This document shows positions 36,301-44,213 of a DNA stretch of 64,000 bases, one piece after another. The stretch is from Chloropicon primus. Taxonomy: Eukaryota; Chlorophyta; Chloropicophyceae; Chloropicales; Chloropicaceae. A program made the translations under genes and the position numbers. The stretch spans positions 248,001-312,000 of the forward strand of contig CP060763.1 in the NCBI GenBank assembly GCA_023205875.1, in the 5' to 3' direction. Below the pieces are notes generated by a model. That model had not been told where the DNA came from and did no database searches. It saw only the letters and a program-made list of their open reading frames with translations. The first letter of the stretch is position 1, and every line of letters begins with the position of its first letter.

Positions 36301-38223
36301 GAGTCCCAAATCAGAGCCTGCGCTGAGTCGGCTGCTGGATCTCTGAGGACAGACTCGAGTGGGTGGGTCAGCGCAGCGCAGCTTGTTGAGCCCCTCCTGC
36401 AGAACCTCTGCCTCAGCACGGGAGACAACTCTGAGTTGTGCTACTGCTTGCAAGCGTGGCAAAATCTACCGGACCACTACAAGACCAACGCAAGCTTGGG
36501 AAAGGAAGAGGCTCTGCTGGTTTCCTCGGTCGTCGATAGAATGAAGCGAGCTGTTGGCGATCTGAGTGACATGACCACGTCCAACCTCCAGCCCATCGCC
36601 CATGCCATCGGTTCACGCACGGACTGTGACAGGTGGACTGTCGAACTATTCACCGAGGAGGTTGTCCGAGGGGGGCCAGCTTTCTCGGTCTCCCTTGTGC
36701 TGTCCATGCTTGAGCCCTCGCTGAGGTCGCTCGCGGAACTTGGATCGTGGCAGATTATCTCCCCGGCCGCAGACCCTGTCCTGAAGGGCGCGAAGGTGTT
36801 CAGATCTGAACAGCTTTACACTTGCATGAACCTCTCCTTCCCCTTTCCTTGCGTTCTGGTGTGCGACAGGGTGACGGGAGAAGAAGAAATTCCAGAGAAC
36901 TGCCTGGCTGTGCTCACAAGAGATTCCCCTGACATGCTTTCTCACATTGCAGTGAGAGCCCGGAACGAGAAAGTTCTGCTGGCCACGTGCCATGACGAGT
37001 CGGAATTTGAGAGCATCAAGGTGAAGGAAGCCGTTCCGATCGAGGATCTGGAGGCCATGGGCGGTGACGCTGGCGAAGGCAAGTGGTTTGCCCTGGAGAC
37101 GACCGCCAGCGGGTCTGTCACTTACAAGCGCGTCGACCCCCCAAAGGAGGGGGAAGGGAAGGGCCAGCACGCCGCAACGTCCAAGAGGAACTTGAAGATA
37201 AGCAGCCCAAAGTGGGTCGGGAAGTACGCCGTGGGAATGGACGAATTCGTCAGCGACGTCGTTGGGGCGAAGAGCAAGAATCTCGCTGGGCTCCGGGACA
37301 AAATTCCTGACTGGATCAACTTGCCGTCGTCCCTGACCATTCCCTTCGGCACCTTCGAGCACGTTTTGGATGATTGCGGCGAGAATGCTGAGATCTCAAA
37401 GGAGATTGCCAAGCTCACGAGGAAGAACGTCGTGGACAGGGACCCTGAACGATGCCTCGAGGAGGCAAAGCAGCTTGCGATGGGGGTGTACATCCCCGAT
37501 GAGATGTGGGGCGCCCTGGTGGAAGGAATGGGCAGCTCTGGCATCGAGTGGACCTTGAACACCAGCAAGGACGGGGCCGAGGAGCGGGAGCAGATTGCCC
37601 AGGCCGTCAAGAGCGTTTGGGCGAGCAAATTCAACCTCAGGGCATACTATTCGCTCAACAAGGCTCGGCTCAACTTCATGGACGTCAGAATGGCTGTCCT
37701 CATCCAGAAGGTCGTGAACGCCGAGTACGCCTTCGTCATCCACACCACCAACCCCTCCACGGGCGATGAGGGCGAGATTTACTGCGAGGTCGTCAAGGGT
37801 CTAGGGGAGGTCCTTGTGGGCAATTACCCCGGGAGAGCGCTCAGCTTCACTTGCGACAAGGAGGCCCTCGCCCGGGGAGAGGACAAGTCGATGCTCGCGG
37901 TAGAGAGCTTTCCCAGCAAGAGCGTGGGGCTCTACCTCCCAGAGTCCCTCATGTTCAGATCCGATTCGAACGGAGAGGACTTGGAGGGGTATGCGGGAGC
38001 CGGCCTGTACGACTCTGTGCCGCTCCACTACCCGGAGCCGCTCCGGGTGGACTACAGCAACGACCCGATCATGACGGATCCCAAGTTCAGGAAGGACCTC
38101 TTGACCAAGGTGGCCCGCGTCGGCCTCGAGCTCGAGGAGGTCCTGGGATCCCCCCAGGACATCGAGGGCTGCTTGGACAAGGAGGGAAACGTTTACGTTG
38201 TTCAGACCCGGCCGCAAATGTAG
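33340..38223 (+). CDS. GWD: Alpha-glucan water dikinase, plastidial (starch phosphorylation)
   Basis: Predicted 1627 residues, one exon. Start at ATG 33340; the frame upstream lacks an ATG. Residues 1-~60 are a Ser/Arg-rich plastid transit peptide. Two CBM45 starch-binding modules follow (~70-220 and ~530-680; LHWGVMKRN... and LHWGILKSS...), separated by two Trp-containing repeats (GIWAYIKWEHSG; GVQAYILWEEAG). The conserved core has FIWLRYSSMRQLTWQRNYN and GTWMEEWHQKLHNNTTPDD, the phospho-histidine in MLSHIAVRARN (His1202), and the C-terminal ATP-binding domain ending VYVVQTRPQM. GWD moves the beta-phosphate of ATP to C6 of amylopectin glucose, opening granules to degradation. All catalytic features are intact; architecture equals plant GWD1. 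This is the clearest marker of a starch-making alga. Confidence 0.96.
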   Translation: MSLASRTVRRASGWSREGRRDGPRQVLSRSRSVARRGILERSSGTCRAVSSDYQSSSSKGFEGHLGLSGDEDPVRVVLGPGESLRHVARWELPGPAGEWVTATVTAPAGGEGKRVICVTSNHPGNLVLHWGVMKRNAEKQGWYLPNKRRESELPVGTKAYKKRALQSPFTRKRTTSFGCEGEQQVVIELAEGEAYTCFNFVLKDTIENEWYNCREEGSNFTIPLGQGAEDRSSSPAAKAKSSTAAATPARRQAPIPELPADLCGIWAYIKWEHSGCPERSAVEADREFQEGIEEMKAFLHEGYALDDLWKVANGEEKLKDFYRRTSSAGGLSEPASTSRAAKEILDGLKPLELGQQQSPGVVVLPPEEIPEHLVGVQAYILWEEAGKPDGADFGDQARREIQALVSRTGMTLDQVEEHLKKPKGAQERVEAERPKPGGVAPAPVPEDPLPEPKTEVAQQRHQQEREERAPPTVPVPEPAKQGNALQWIKPEKKEGSSATPDLVQEAIKSEYSKESPLQELIQAATIDSSSEGNVSWKRVYQMGNSCNLLAVVRDETDTDEWTLTLTTDLPNEVELHWGILKSSSRRSAWTLPETSLWPSKTAECEDGISVDTAFGQYRSPPRVPLQQVSVRVPKSLDDIFGIAFVVKSSDATQWWKDGGHSNFVVPFPNQNQHGQGDDLQDALVDEIVDRENRDQWTLMHRFNACSELIRGVMDGHFGDDRTRGFSTLFIWLRYSSMRQLTWQRNYNTQPRILAGAQENLTLELTRAFKNTADFGSAQQWARMCMSCVGKGGSNGQKIRDDILHIMHRHKVKEVKGTWMEEWHQKLHNNTTPDDIPICEAYISFLESGGNRDVYWSVLSEAGLTRERLESFDRPIRCEPEDFPDKRDGLIHDFRDYLRTLKSVHSGTDLQTAASECQQVINDHNELKSKMGYVLSQAGRNSSDPHAARDFIQCAVDARAILHGIGAFYNTQDDGRRARDCLYLDAALESQIRACAESAAGSLRTDSSGWVSAAQLVEPLLQNLCLSTGDNSELCYCLQAWQNLPDHYKTNASLGKEEALLVSSVVDRMKRAVGDLSDMTTSNLQPIAHAIGSRTDCDRWTVELFTEEVVRGGPAFSVSLVLSMLEPSLRSLAELGSWQIISPAADPVLKGAKVFRSEQLYTCMNLSFPFPCVLVCDRVTGEEEIPENCLAVLTRDSPDMLSHIAVRARNEKVLLATCHDESEFESIKVKEAVPIEDLEAMGGDAGEGKWFALETTASGSVTYKRVDPPKEGEGKGQHAATSKRNLKISSPKWVGKYAVGMDEFVSDVVGAKSKNLAGLRDKIPDWINLPSSLTIPFGTFEHVLDDCGENAEISKEIAKLTRKNVVDRDPERCLEEAKQLAMGVYIPDEMWGALVEGMGSSGIEWTLNTSKDGAEEREQIAQAVKSVWASKFNLRAYYSLNKARLNFMDVRMAVLIQKVVNAEYAFVIHTTNPSTGDEGEIYCEVVKGLGEVLVGNYPGRALSFTCDKEALARGEDKSMLAVESFPSKSVGLYLPESLMFRSDSNGEDLEGYAGAGLYDSVPLHYPEPLRVDYSNDPIMTDPKFRKDLLTKVARVGLELEEVLGSPQDIEGCLDKEGNVYVVQTRPQM

Positions 38224-38334
38224 CCATTGTGCTCACCCGCTAAAGTCAGTTACATGTGCAAATGATTTTTTTTCCCTTCTACTTCTTCTTCTCAGAGTGT
38301 ACCGCGTGTGCGCTTCCACCCCACGCCACGAGTC

Positions 38335-38885
38335 TCAGTGCCCACCAACCTGGTGAACCATGACGTCGATCTCGTCGTTGTCCTCCATGCCCAATGCGTC
38401 TGGCGTGTCGTCAGGCTGGATCCTGTTCCCGTCGTAAAGGAACACGAGAGCGTCAAACCTCACGTCCTGCCTGTTGCAGTACGCATTCATCAACTTCTTC
38501 AGTGGAGTAGTCTTCTTGATCTTGAACACGATCTCGTCTCCATCCTGCATCATCAGCCCAGAGGAACAAAAACAAAAACAAAAACAAACGGACGTAACGC
38601 ACGCCAGTCAGAGAACGACAAGCCCAACGGAAGCCGAAACCATTCCATCCCAACAATGTGGTGCGATCTCTCCCTGGATCCCAAACACAACACAGAGAGA
38701 GAGACAGAGAGACAGAGAGAGGGAGCAAGGATCTTGGCATGGGTACCTTGGCTCTTCGCCGCCGAGAGAGAGAGAGAGAGAGAGGGAAAGCGGGTTTCGA
38801 TCCAGTTGCCGCGTCTTACCTGGCCCTTCACCTTGATGCTGAAATGCTCCGTGGATGCCGGCTTCTCTTCCTTCTGCTCCGCCAT
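38335..38885 (-). CDS. SUMO: SUMO, ubiquitin-like modifier; two exons
   Basis: Exons 38885-38820 and 38544-38335, intron 38545-38819 (GTAAGA...CAG); 91 residues. The protein has the SUMO fold throughout: [68 protein letters not shown]. The chain ends GGH, so only one residue must be removed to expose the conjugating Gly-Gly, shorter than the tails of plant and animal SUMOs. The intron is relatively long for this window and contains (GA)n and CAAAAA repeats. The 5' side shares its promoter with CPP1. The GWD gene converges from the left, 111 bp away. Confidence 0.97.
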
Positions 38886-38982
38886 AGCTCACAACTCCCT
38901 CTTCTGTATCGATCGATCACAAAAAAAAACCTGAAGAGGATTGAAGAAAAAAACGCGTGAGTCCCTCCATTCCTCGCCATCT

Positions 38983-39008
38983 GTTTCGACTGAGGGGTCG
39001 TTCGAACG
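38983..39008 (-). promoter_or_regulatory. 26-bp dyad promoter element, SUMO
   Basis: Plus-strand reading GTTTCG-N14-CGAACG: arms one base off each, spacer kept at 14. 98 bp before the SUMO ATG. Confidence 0.55.
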
Positions 39009-39267
39009 ACCGCGACAAAAGGAATCCATCTCCGCCTCCCTCCTCGGACAACGAAACCCATCTACGTCCTCAGAACACGCAAGAGAACTCACCTCTCTCT
39101 CCTCTCTCCTTTCGTCGACCGCCTGGATCGTTCTCTAGGGCTCTAGAGAGTGAGAGAAAGGCAGAGCTCGACCTCGAGGAGGGTGAGGACTTTGCAAGCG
39201 TTTTGAGGACGCAGAGGGGCAAGAAGGGCGAAAGGGAGCGACGGTGGAGGACGCTACGTCTCGCGAG

Positions 39268-39293
39268 CTTTCGATTGAGCGTTTGTTTGAAGA
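39268..39293 (+). promoter_or_regulatory. 26-bp dyad promoter element, CPP1
   Basis: CTTTCG-N14-TGAAGA preceded by CGTCTCGCGAG and followed by ATTTGGCACC, one of the fullest matches to the extended consensus. 38 bp before the ATG. Confidence 0.7.
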
Positions 39294-39330
39294 ATTTGGC
39301 ACCCGGAGTGCACCGCGAAGAGACGAGAGG

Positions 39331-40155
39331 ATGACGTCGAGGGTGAGCGTGAGGAAGGTGTGGATGATCCAGGGGAGGCAGAGGTTGAGGCGTCCCTGTG
39401 GGCGGGTGGCGAGGAGGAGGGACTGCGCGATGGCGGCGTCGTCTTCTCCCGGAGGAGGGGACGACAAGGCCGGCTCGATGGACCTGGAGAGCGCGAGGGA
39501 GATGTTTGGCGTGCCCACCGGAGCGAGTTTCGATGAGGTGCTGAGGGCGAAGAAGAAGCTGAGGGCGAACAGCGACCACGAGCAGGAGACCATTGACGCG
39601 GCGTACGACGTTCTTCTGATGGATTCGCTCCGCAATCGCCAGGAGGGGAAGGGGGTCTCCAAGGACGTGAGGTACGCGGACGTTCCCAAGGCGAAGCCTG
39701 TGGCCCAGGTGGCGAACGAGCTCCTGCAGAAGCTTCCGGGGAACGTGCAAGTTCAGGTCGGGAGCAGAGGGAGCCGCTCGAGGGGCGAGGAGGAGAGTTC
39801 CCTGCCCTTGGAGGCCCTCAACGCGCAAAACGTGACTTTTGGCCTGATTTCCCTCTGGGTGCTGGCGCAGGCCGTCTCCAGCCCGGTCAGTTACGCGTAC
39901 GACAACCCGGGAAGTCAGATCGCCGCGGCCGTGATCGCATCCCTGTACTTTCAGAGGCAGGAGAAGGGCCAGAGCATTGGGAGGGCCGCGGCCATCACTT
40001 TCGGCGGTCTCCTCATCGGCACCCTCGCGGGAAGCGGAGTGGAGGCCCTGGTTAGGGTGGACATCTCCCCCTTCCTGGGATTTCATTCGCCGGCCATGGT
40101 CGTGGGGGAGTTCTCCGTCGTCGGAGTGTGGCTCGCTTGCGCTTTCCTCTTGTGA
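39331..40155 (+). CDS. CPP1: CPP1 (chaperone-like protein of POR1), plastid J-like membrane protein
   Basis: Predicted 274 residues from ATG 39331. The first ~35 residues are Arg/Val/Ser-rich (plastid leader). A J-like helical domain follows at about 50-110 (MFGVPTGASFDEVLRAKKKLRANSDHEQETIDAAYDVLLMDSLRNRQ), lacking the HPD motif of true DnaJ proteins. The C-terminal half carries three to four hydrophobic segments (FGLISLWVLAQAVSS, QIAAAVIASLYF, AITFGGLLIGTLAGSGVEAL, MVVGEFSVVGVWLACAFLL). This layout is that of plant CPP1/CDF1, which holds protochlorophyllide oxidoreductase at plastid membranes. The plant protein also begins with a leader and ends in membrane spans. It ends 170 bp from the convergent ARM-repeat gene. 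Confidence 0.85.
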   Translation: MTSRVSVRKVWMIQGRQRLRRPCGRVARRRDCAMAASSSPGGGDDKAGSMDLESAREMFGVPTGASFDEVLRAKKKLRANSDHEQETIDAAYDVLLMDSLRNRQEGKGVSKDVRYADVPKAKPVAQVANELLQKLPGNVQVQVGSRGSRSRGEEESSLPLEALNAQNVTFGLISLWVLAQAVSSPVSYAYDNPGSQIAAAVIASLYFQRQEKGQSIGRAAAITFGGLLIGTLAGSGVEALVRVDISPFLGFHSPAMVVGEFSVVGVWLACAFLL

Positions 40156-40325
40156 TGACACCCCTCTCCCCCCTTTTTTTGTACCTTTCCGGGAGCGAGG
40201 CCTCTGTACCTGTACCATAAAAACAACAGTTTTCTATTCATTCTTTTGTCACAACAACAAACACAGTAGTGGGTTTACAAATATAAATACACCAAAAAAG
40301 GTTCTTCGGGGACTCCAGCCCCAAC

Positions 40326-43300
40326 TTACTTGTTCATGGCGCTAACAATGGCGTGGCAGATGCTCCTCATTTCTGAAGAGCACGTCGTTTCCCTCGCCGA
40401 CCTCGACATGACTTGCTCGAGATCCTGCAGAACATCTTTGCAGCACAATATCAAGTCGTCCTTGGTGAGCAGGCAAGCTGCCACTCGTGCGGCCGCGACT
40501 TGGACTTTGGACGGCAGGCCCTTGCTCATGATGGAGATGATCATGCCAATCACGTCAGGGGCGAACTCTGCTACGACTGGACCCGGCAGGTGGTACGAGG
40601 ATATGAACAAGACTTGCAGCAGAATCTCGTCCAGAGGGAGGCACCCCTCGTCCGCGTAAGCCGCGCTCGTCCTGAAGACCATGTGCTTCAAGATTCCAGG
40701 GATGAGATGAGAAGCGTAGGCGTTACCCATCTTTGGGGATTCCTTGAGCCGCGGGCAGATCGTAATGAGAGAGTTTGCCAGGAAGGAGTGGGTCAGCAAA
40801 TCAAAGGACTTCTCCAGCCCAAGGACCGCGCCGAGTTTGTTGCTGCCCTCCTTGTCCTTGTCACAGAGCAAGACGCTGGCAACCTCCGCGAACGAGAACG
40901 CCATCGGATCGATGGCGAGGTCTCGATTCTCGAGCTTGAGGACCAGAATGGAACCAAAGCAATCGAGGCACCCCAACTGCGTTTTCTTTGATTCGTTGGA
41001 TCCAGATCCATCGTCGCCGCTGACTGAGGAAACAGCCTTGAAGAGCGCAAGGACCTCCTTGGCAAGCAAGTCACACCTGGTGTGCAGGGTCATTGGGGCA
41101 GAGCCCTTGTGGTTTGCAAAGGAGCAGCAATACGCGTATAAGCATGCGCGCGACAAGGCAAAGTTTCGGTCGCGAATGCCCTCCCTGAGGAGAGCAAGCA
41201 TCAAAGAAAAGGAGACGTTTGGGTTCACCTTTCCGCAGAGCTCGGAGCAAAGCTTCCTCACCTGCAGATCTTCCGATGGATCTGTCATCCTCTTCAGAAG
41301 ATGCCCGAGCAGGTCGTCACACAGGTGCAAGTCGTCATCGGTCAGCAGCCTCGTCTCGAGTCTCATTGCAACGACTTCATCAAAGCAGAGTTTCGACACA
41401 ATCCTGAGCACGAGGAAAGGATGGAGACGGTCGAATACCGTGACAGCCTCCTGCTGACCAGCGCTATCCAGGCTCCTCAAGGCGGACGTTACGAAGTCCG
41501 AGACCAATGCACTCTCGCTGCTCAGTTGAGGTGAAAGACCGCTGAGCACCTGTATCCAAAGTTGATTTGATTTGTCTGCAGCTGAAGTCTTGAGAACTAC
41601 GCGAAGGAGGACTCCCCAAAACTTCGAAGTCTTGTCCTTCTCACCCAAATCTCTCATTGTTTTTGCTGCTTTCTTAGGATCCGTCTTTTCCACAAACTTC
41701 TGAAAAGCGCTTTCGACCGAAGGGTGATCCTCCGGCCCGATCTTCGCGAGAAACTCCAACAGCATCCCTGTGTCCAGCGGCTGCTCTTCGTCCACCGTCT
41801 CTGAAACGTGGAGGAGACTTTCAATCACATTTCTGGCGGGGAGCTTGCTGAGCACCAGCCTCACTTCGTCCTCCACTGCTTTTGACTTCAAACCGACGAT
41901 GCGGTCAGAGATAGCAGCCAGCTTGTCTTCAAACACATTCCCGGCGGTCTGGATGCCCATCCCAAGAATTGCATCCAGGGCGGCGAGACCACCCCGCAGG
42001 CTTCCGGGATCACTCCCTTCGCAAAGCAGTCCCGTCAACTCGTTCACCGCCAGGACGGAGCACATTGGATTGGTGAGCAAACCTCTGAGCAGCTCTGTGG
42101 ACACATTGGAGCAGCTTGTGCAAGATTTGAGGACGGACGTCACAAAATCTTTCGCGGCCGCACTGGAAACCTCCTCGCCGCTCCCGTAGCCTTCCACCTC
42201 TACCATGGCAAACACGGATATCCTGGAAGCCAGATCGCACAGTGGGAGGCCCAAGGAGGACGACGACGAGGTGATTCCCACCATGGCGTCCAAGACACCC
42301 TCAAGGTAGCGAACCCCCGCTTCTGTGCTGGGCTCGTACCTGCCCAACCCGATGACAATGCCCGCGGAGACTAGTTTGCGGAATATCGCCTCGTGGATGA
42401 GAAGCAGGTCGTTGCCATCTTTCCCGGGGGCGGCGGACGCGTATTTCAGTGCAGAAGTTGCCTTCTTGAGCGTGGCTCCGTCGCCAGCGTCGTACTTTTC
42501 CGTGATCGAGCGGTACGTTTTCAGATCAAAAAGCAAGAGAGGCGACCACTCTACCCAGCAACAGGCGTGAATGACCTTGGCGTTGTCCTCGTCCTTGTTT
42601 GCGAACCGGAAAGATTCCATCTTCGAAACGCGCTTCTTCATCACCCCAAGGGACTGGATCATGATTCGAGAATTGTGGATGACGCCCCCGTTGCCTGCCA
42701 GCGCCATTGCCCACTCTTCGTGCCTCTCCAGGAGTTGGACTAGCAAAGGCAGCTTCTCCCATAACCACTGGGCGGAGGACAGAAACGTCTCCGAGTTGCT
42801 GGAAGGCACCGGAACGCTTGAGTGCAAACGATCCAGCGAAAGGATCTCAATCACCACAAGCAGCACGCAGTCCGATGCTATCGATGTCAGCTTTGTTGGC
42901 ACGCCCTGCGCCTCCCCGACCCCGACCCCCGCGCACACCTGAAGCAGAGAAGGGAACGTCCCCGACAGCGCCCGCAGTCTCTCGTCCTTCTCCTCCGTCG
43001 TCCAATTGCTCTTGGTCGACTCCCTCACCAGAGTGGAGAGTATCAGAACGCACGCGTACTTCACCTCTTGGCTTCCCTTGGACAACGCCAAGGCGAGGCA
43101 AGAAGAAAACTTGCAGAGCTCCGCCTCGAAAAAGTTGGACACCAGCCTGAGCAGCAGGCCCCTGCGCTCCAGATCCTCGCACGTGCACCACTCGTCCAGC
43201 AGTGGCATCACTATCGCCAGAAGATCCTCCAGAGTCGCCTCGATTCGCGTGAAGTGTTCCCACAGGGACGAGAGTGCCTCGTGCTCCACCTTGTTCCTCT

Positions 43301-43487
43301 TGTGCTCCACGAAGGCATAGTGGTTCATACTCCGCAACGCACCGGCTTTCCTCCTGCACAACTTCTTCAACCTCGCATTGTCTAATCCAAGGATCAGAGC
43401 AAGAGACACGCCGACGTGAACCCCTCCGCCGCCTGCCACCTCCTCGCTCGTGGATGCCATGGCCAAAGGCATCTTGGAGGCTGCCAT
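40326..43487 (-). CDS. Large ARM/HEAT-repeat protein of unknown function
   Basis: Predicted 1053 residues, one exon. Almost entirely amphipathic helix pairs with Leu/Val/Ala spacing typical of ARM/HEAT solenoids (for example YACVLILSTLVREST, GGLAALDAILGMGIQTAG, VQVAAARVAACLLTKDDLI). No catalytic motif, signal peptide or membrane span. The early stretch NARLKKLCRRKAGALRSMNHYAFVEHKRNKVEHEALSSLWEHF is basic and could be a binding surface. I could not match it to a named family; solenoids of this size include focadhesin-, TTI1- and MROH-like proteins, but none is recognised with confidence. Two dyad elements lie upstream on the correct strand, and it is head-to-head with the thiamine-PP carrier. 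Confidence 0.75.
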   Translation of the reverse strand: MAASKMPLAMASTSEEVAGGGGVHVGVSLALILGLDNARLKKLCRRKAGALRSMNHYAFVEHKRNKVEHEALSSLWEHFTRIEATLEDLLAIVMPLLDEWCTCEDLERRGLLLRLVSNFFEAELCKFSSCLALALSKGSQEVKYACVLILSTLVRESTKSNWTTEEKDERLRALSGTFPSLLQVCAGVGVGEAQGVPTKLTSIASDCVLLVVIEILSLDRLHSSVPVPSSNSETFLSSAQWLWEKLPLLVQLLERHEEWAMALAGNGGVIHNSRIMIQSLGVMKKRVSKMESFRFANKDEDNAKVIHACCWVEWSPLLLFDLKTYRSITEKYDAGDGATLKKATSALKYASAAPGKDGNDLLLIHEAIFRKLVSAGIVIGLGRYEPSTEAGVRYLEGVLDAMVGITSSSSSLGLPLCDLASRISVFAMVEVEGYGSGEEVSSAAAKDFVTSVLKSCTSCSNVSTELLRGLLTNPMCSVLAVNELTGLLCEGSDPGSLRGGLAALDAILGMGIQTAGNVFEDKLAAISDRIVGLKSKAVEDEVRLVLSKLPARNVIESLLHVSETVDEEQPLDTGMLLEFLAKIGPEDHPSVESAFQKFVEKTDPKKAAKTMRDLGEKDKTSKFWGVLLRVVLKTSAADKSNQLWIQVLSGLSPQLSSESALVSDFVTSALRSLDSAGQQEAVTVFDRLHPFLVLRIVSKLCFDEVVAMRLETRLLTDDDLHLCDDLLGHLLKRMTDPSEDLQVRKLCSELCGKVNPNVSFSLMLALLREGIRDRNFALSRACLYAYCCSFANHKGSAPMTLHTRCDLLAKEVLALFKAVSSVSGDDGSGSNESKKTQLGCLDCFGSILVLKLENRDLAIDPMAFSFAEVASVLLCDKDKEGSNKLGAVLGLEKSFDLLTHSFLANSLITICPRLKESPKMGNAYASHLIPGILKHMVFRTSAAYADEGCLPLDEILLQVLFISSYHLPGPVVAEFAPDVIGMIISIMSKGLPSKVQVAAARVAACLLTKDDLILCCKDVLQDLEQVMSRSARETTCSSEMRSICHAIVSAMNK

Positions 43488-43536
43488 GATGTTGGACGAC
43501 GTTTCTCGTTCTCAAAACCTCACCAGGGCACCATTC

Positions 43537-43562
43537 CTTTCATGCGAAGAATCGTTCGAAAG
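43537..43562 (-). promoter_or_regulatory. 26-bp dyad promoter element, ARM protein proximal
   Basis: Plus-strand reading CTTTCA-N14-CGAAAG. On the minus strand preceded by CTCGTCAAGAT and followed by GGAATGGT. 50 bp before the ATG. Confidence 0.7.
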
Positions 43563-43705
43563 ATCTTGACGAGAGGAACTCCGATTTTAGCCGCCTTTCT
43601 AGCGTTCTCGTCCTCTGATCCTCCCCTCACACCATGTTCTCATCCCCTGGCCTTCGATGGAATCCACGACAAACGTTTCAGTTCTTCCTCGATTCTTGGT
43701 CATTC

Positions 43706-43731
43706 CTTTCGAGGTCGGTGTCTACGGAAAG
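43706..43731 (-). promoter_or_regulatory. 26-bp dyad promoter element, ARM protein distal
   Basis: Plus-strand reading CTTTCG-N14-GGAAAG; minus-strand upstream flank CCTCGTCAG, downstream GGAATGACC. Confidence 0.65.
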
Positions 43732-43865
43732 CTGACGAGGCGTGTGTTCGCGTGATTCCTTTTTCGTCGTCGTCCCTCGTTCCCCGTTTCGTCCCCAGTC
43801 CCTCCTCCGTCTCCCTCTCCCTCTCGTCCCTCCGGAGGGCGCAGCAGGGACAGACGACAGAGCAG

Positions 43866-43920
43866 AGCGAGCGAAGGGAGCGAGCGAAGGGAGCGAGCGA
43901 AGGGAGCGAGCGAAGGGAGG
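43866..43920. repeat. 14-bp tandem repeat GGGAGCGAGCGAAG
   Basis: About four units in the carrier promoter, just upstream of its distal dyad element. Confidence 0.85.
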
Positions 43921-43977
43921 GGAGGGAGAGGGAGGAGAGCGGGAGGGAGGGAGCAGGGGGAAGATTCGTGTCGCGAG

Positions 43978-44003
43978 CTTTCGAATGAGCACTCGCACGA
44001 AAG
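43978..44003 (+). promoter_or_regulatory. 26-bp dyad promoter element, carrier distal (both arms perfect)
   Basis: CTTTCG-N14-CGAAAG preceded by GTGTCGCGAG and followed by AATCGG. Confidence 0.75.
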
Positions 44004-44154
44004 AATCGGTCCAGTGAGGAGGATTTGAGGACGGGAAAGAGGTCGAGGCAGCGGCATCGAGAGAAGGGATCGAGTGAGCAAGAGGGGCGCCGAGGCAGGG
44101 ACGGGAGAGAGGGGAGGAGGGGAAGGCATACTGACGGAAGTATCTTGTCGCGAT

Positions 44155-44180
44155 CTTTCGAACGAGCGGTCGCATGAAAG
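44155..44180 (+). promoter_or_regulatory. 26-bp dyad promoter element, carrier proximal
   Basis: CTTTCG-N14-TGAAAG preceded by TTGTCGCGAT and followed by AATTGG. 34 bp before the ATG. Confidence 0.75.
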
Positions 44181-44213
44181 AATTGGTTGAGTGAGGAGGG
44201 AGGGGAGAGCACG

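Larger units (their letters stand above)
38886..39330. other. Divergent promoter region SUMO / CPP1
   Basis: 445 bp with one dyad element for each gene (38983-39008 minus, 39268-39293 plus). Nothing else evident. Confidence 0.7.
43488..44213. other. Divergent promoter region ARM protein / thiamine-PP carrier
   Basis: Holds four dyad elements, two on each strand, and a 14-bp tandem repeat (43866-43920). No other gene is evident. Confidence 0.75.

Noticed and set aside
34882-36462. 526-codon minus-strand ORF inside GWD
   Set aside because: Antisense shadow of a well-conserved enzyme region; no recognisable protein.
43866-43920. CRISPR-like array
   Set aside because: Head-to-tail 14-bp units without spacers in a eukaryotic promoter; a simple tandem repeat.
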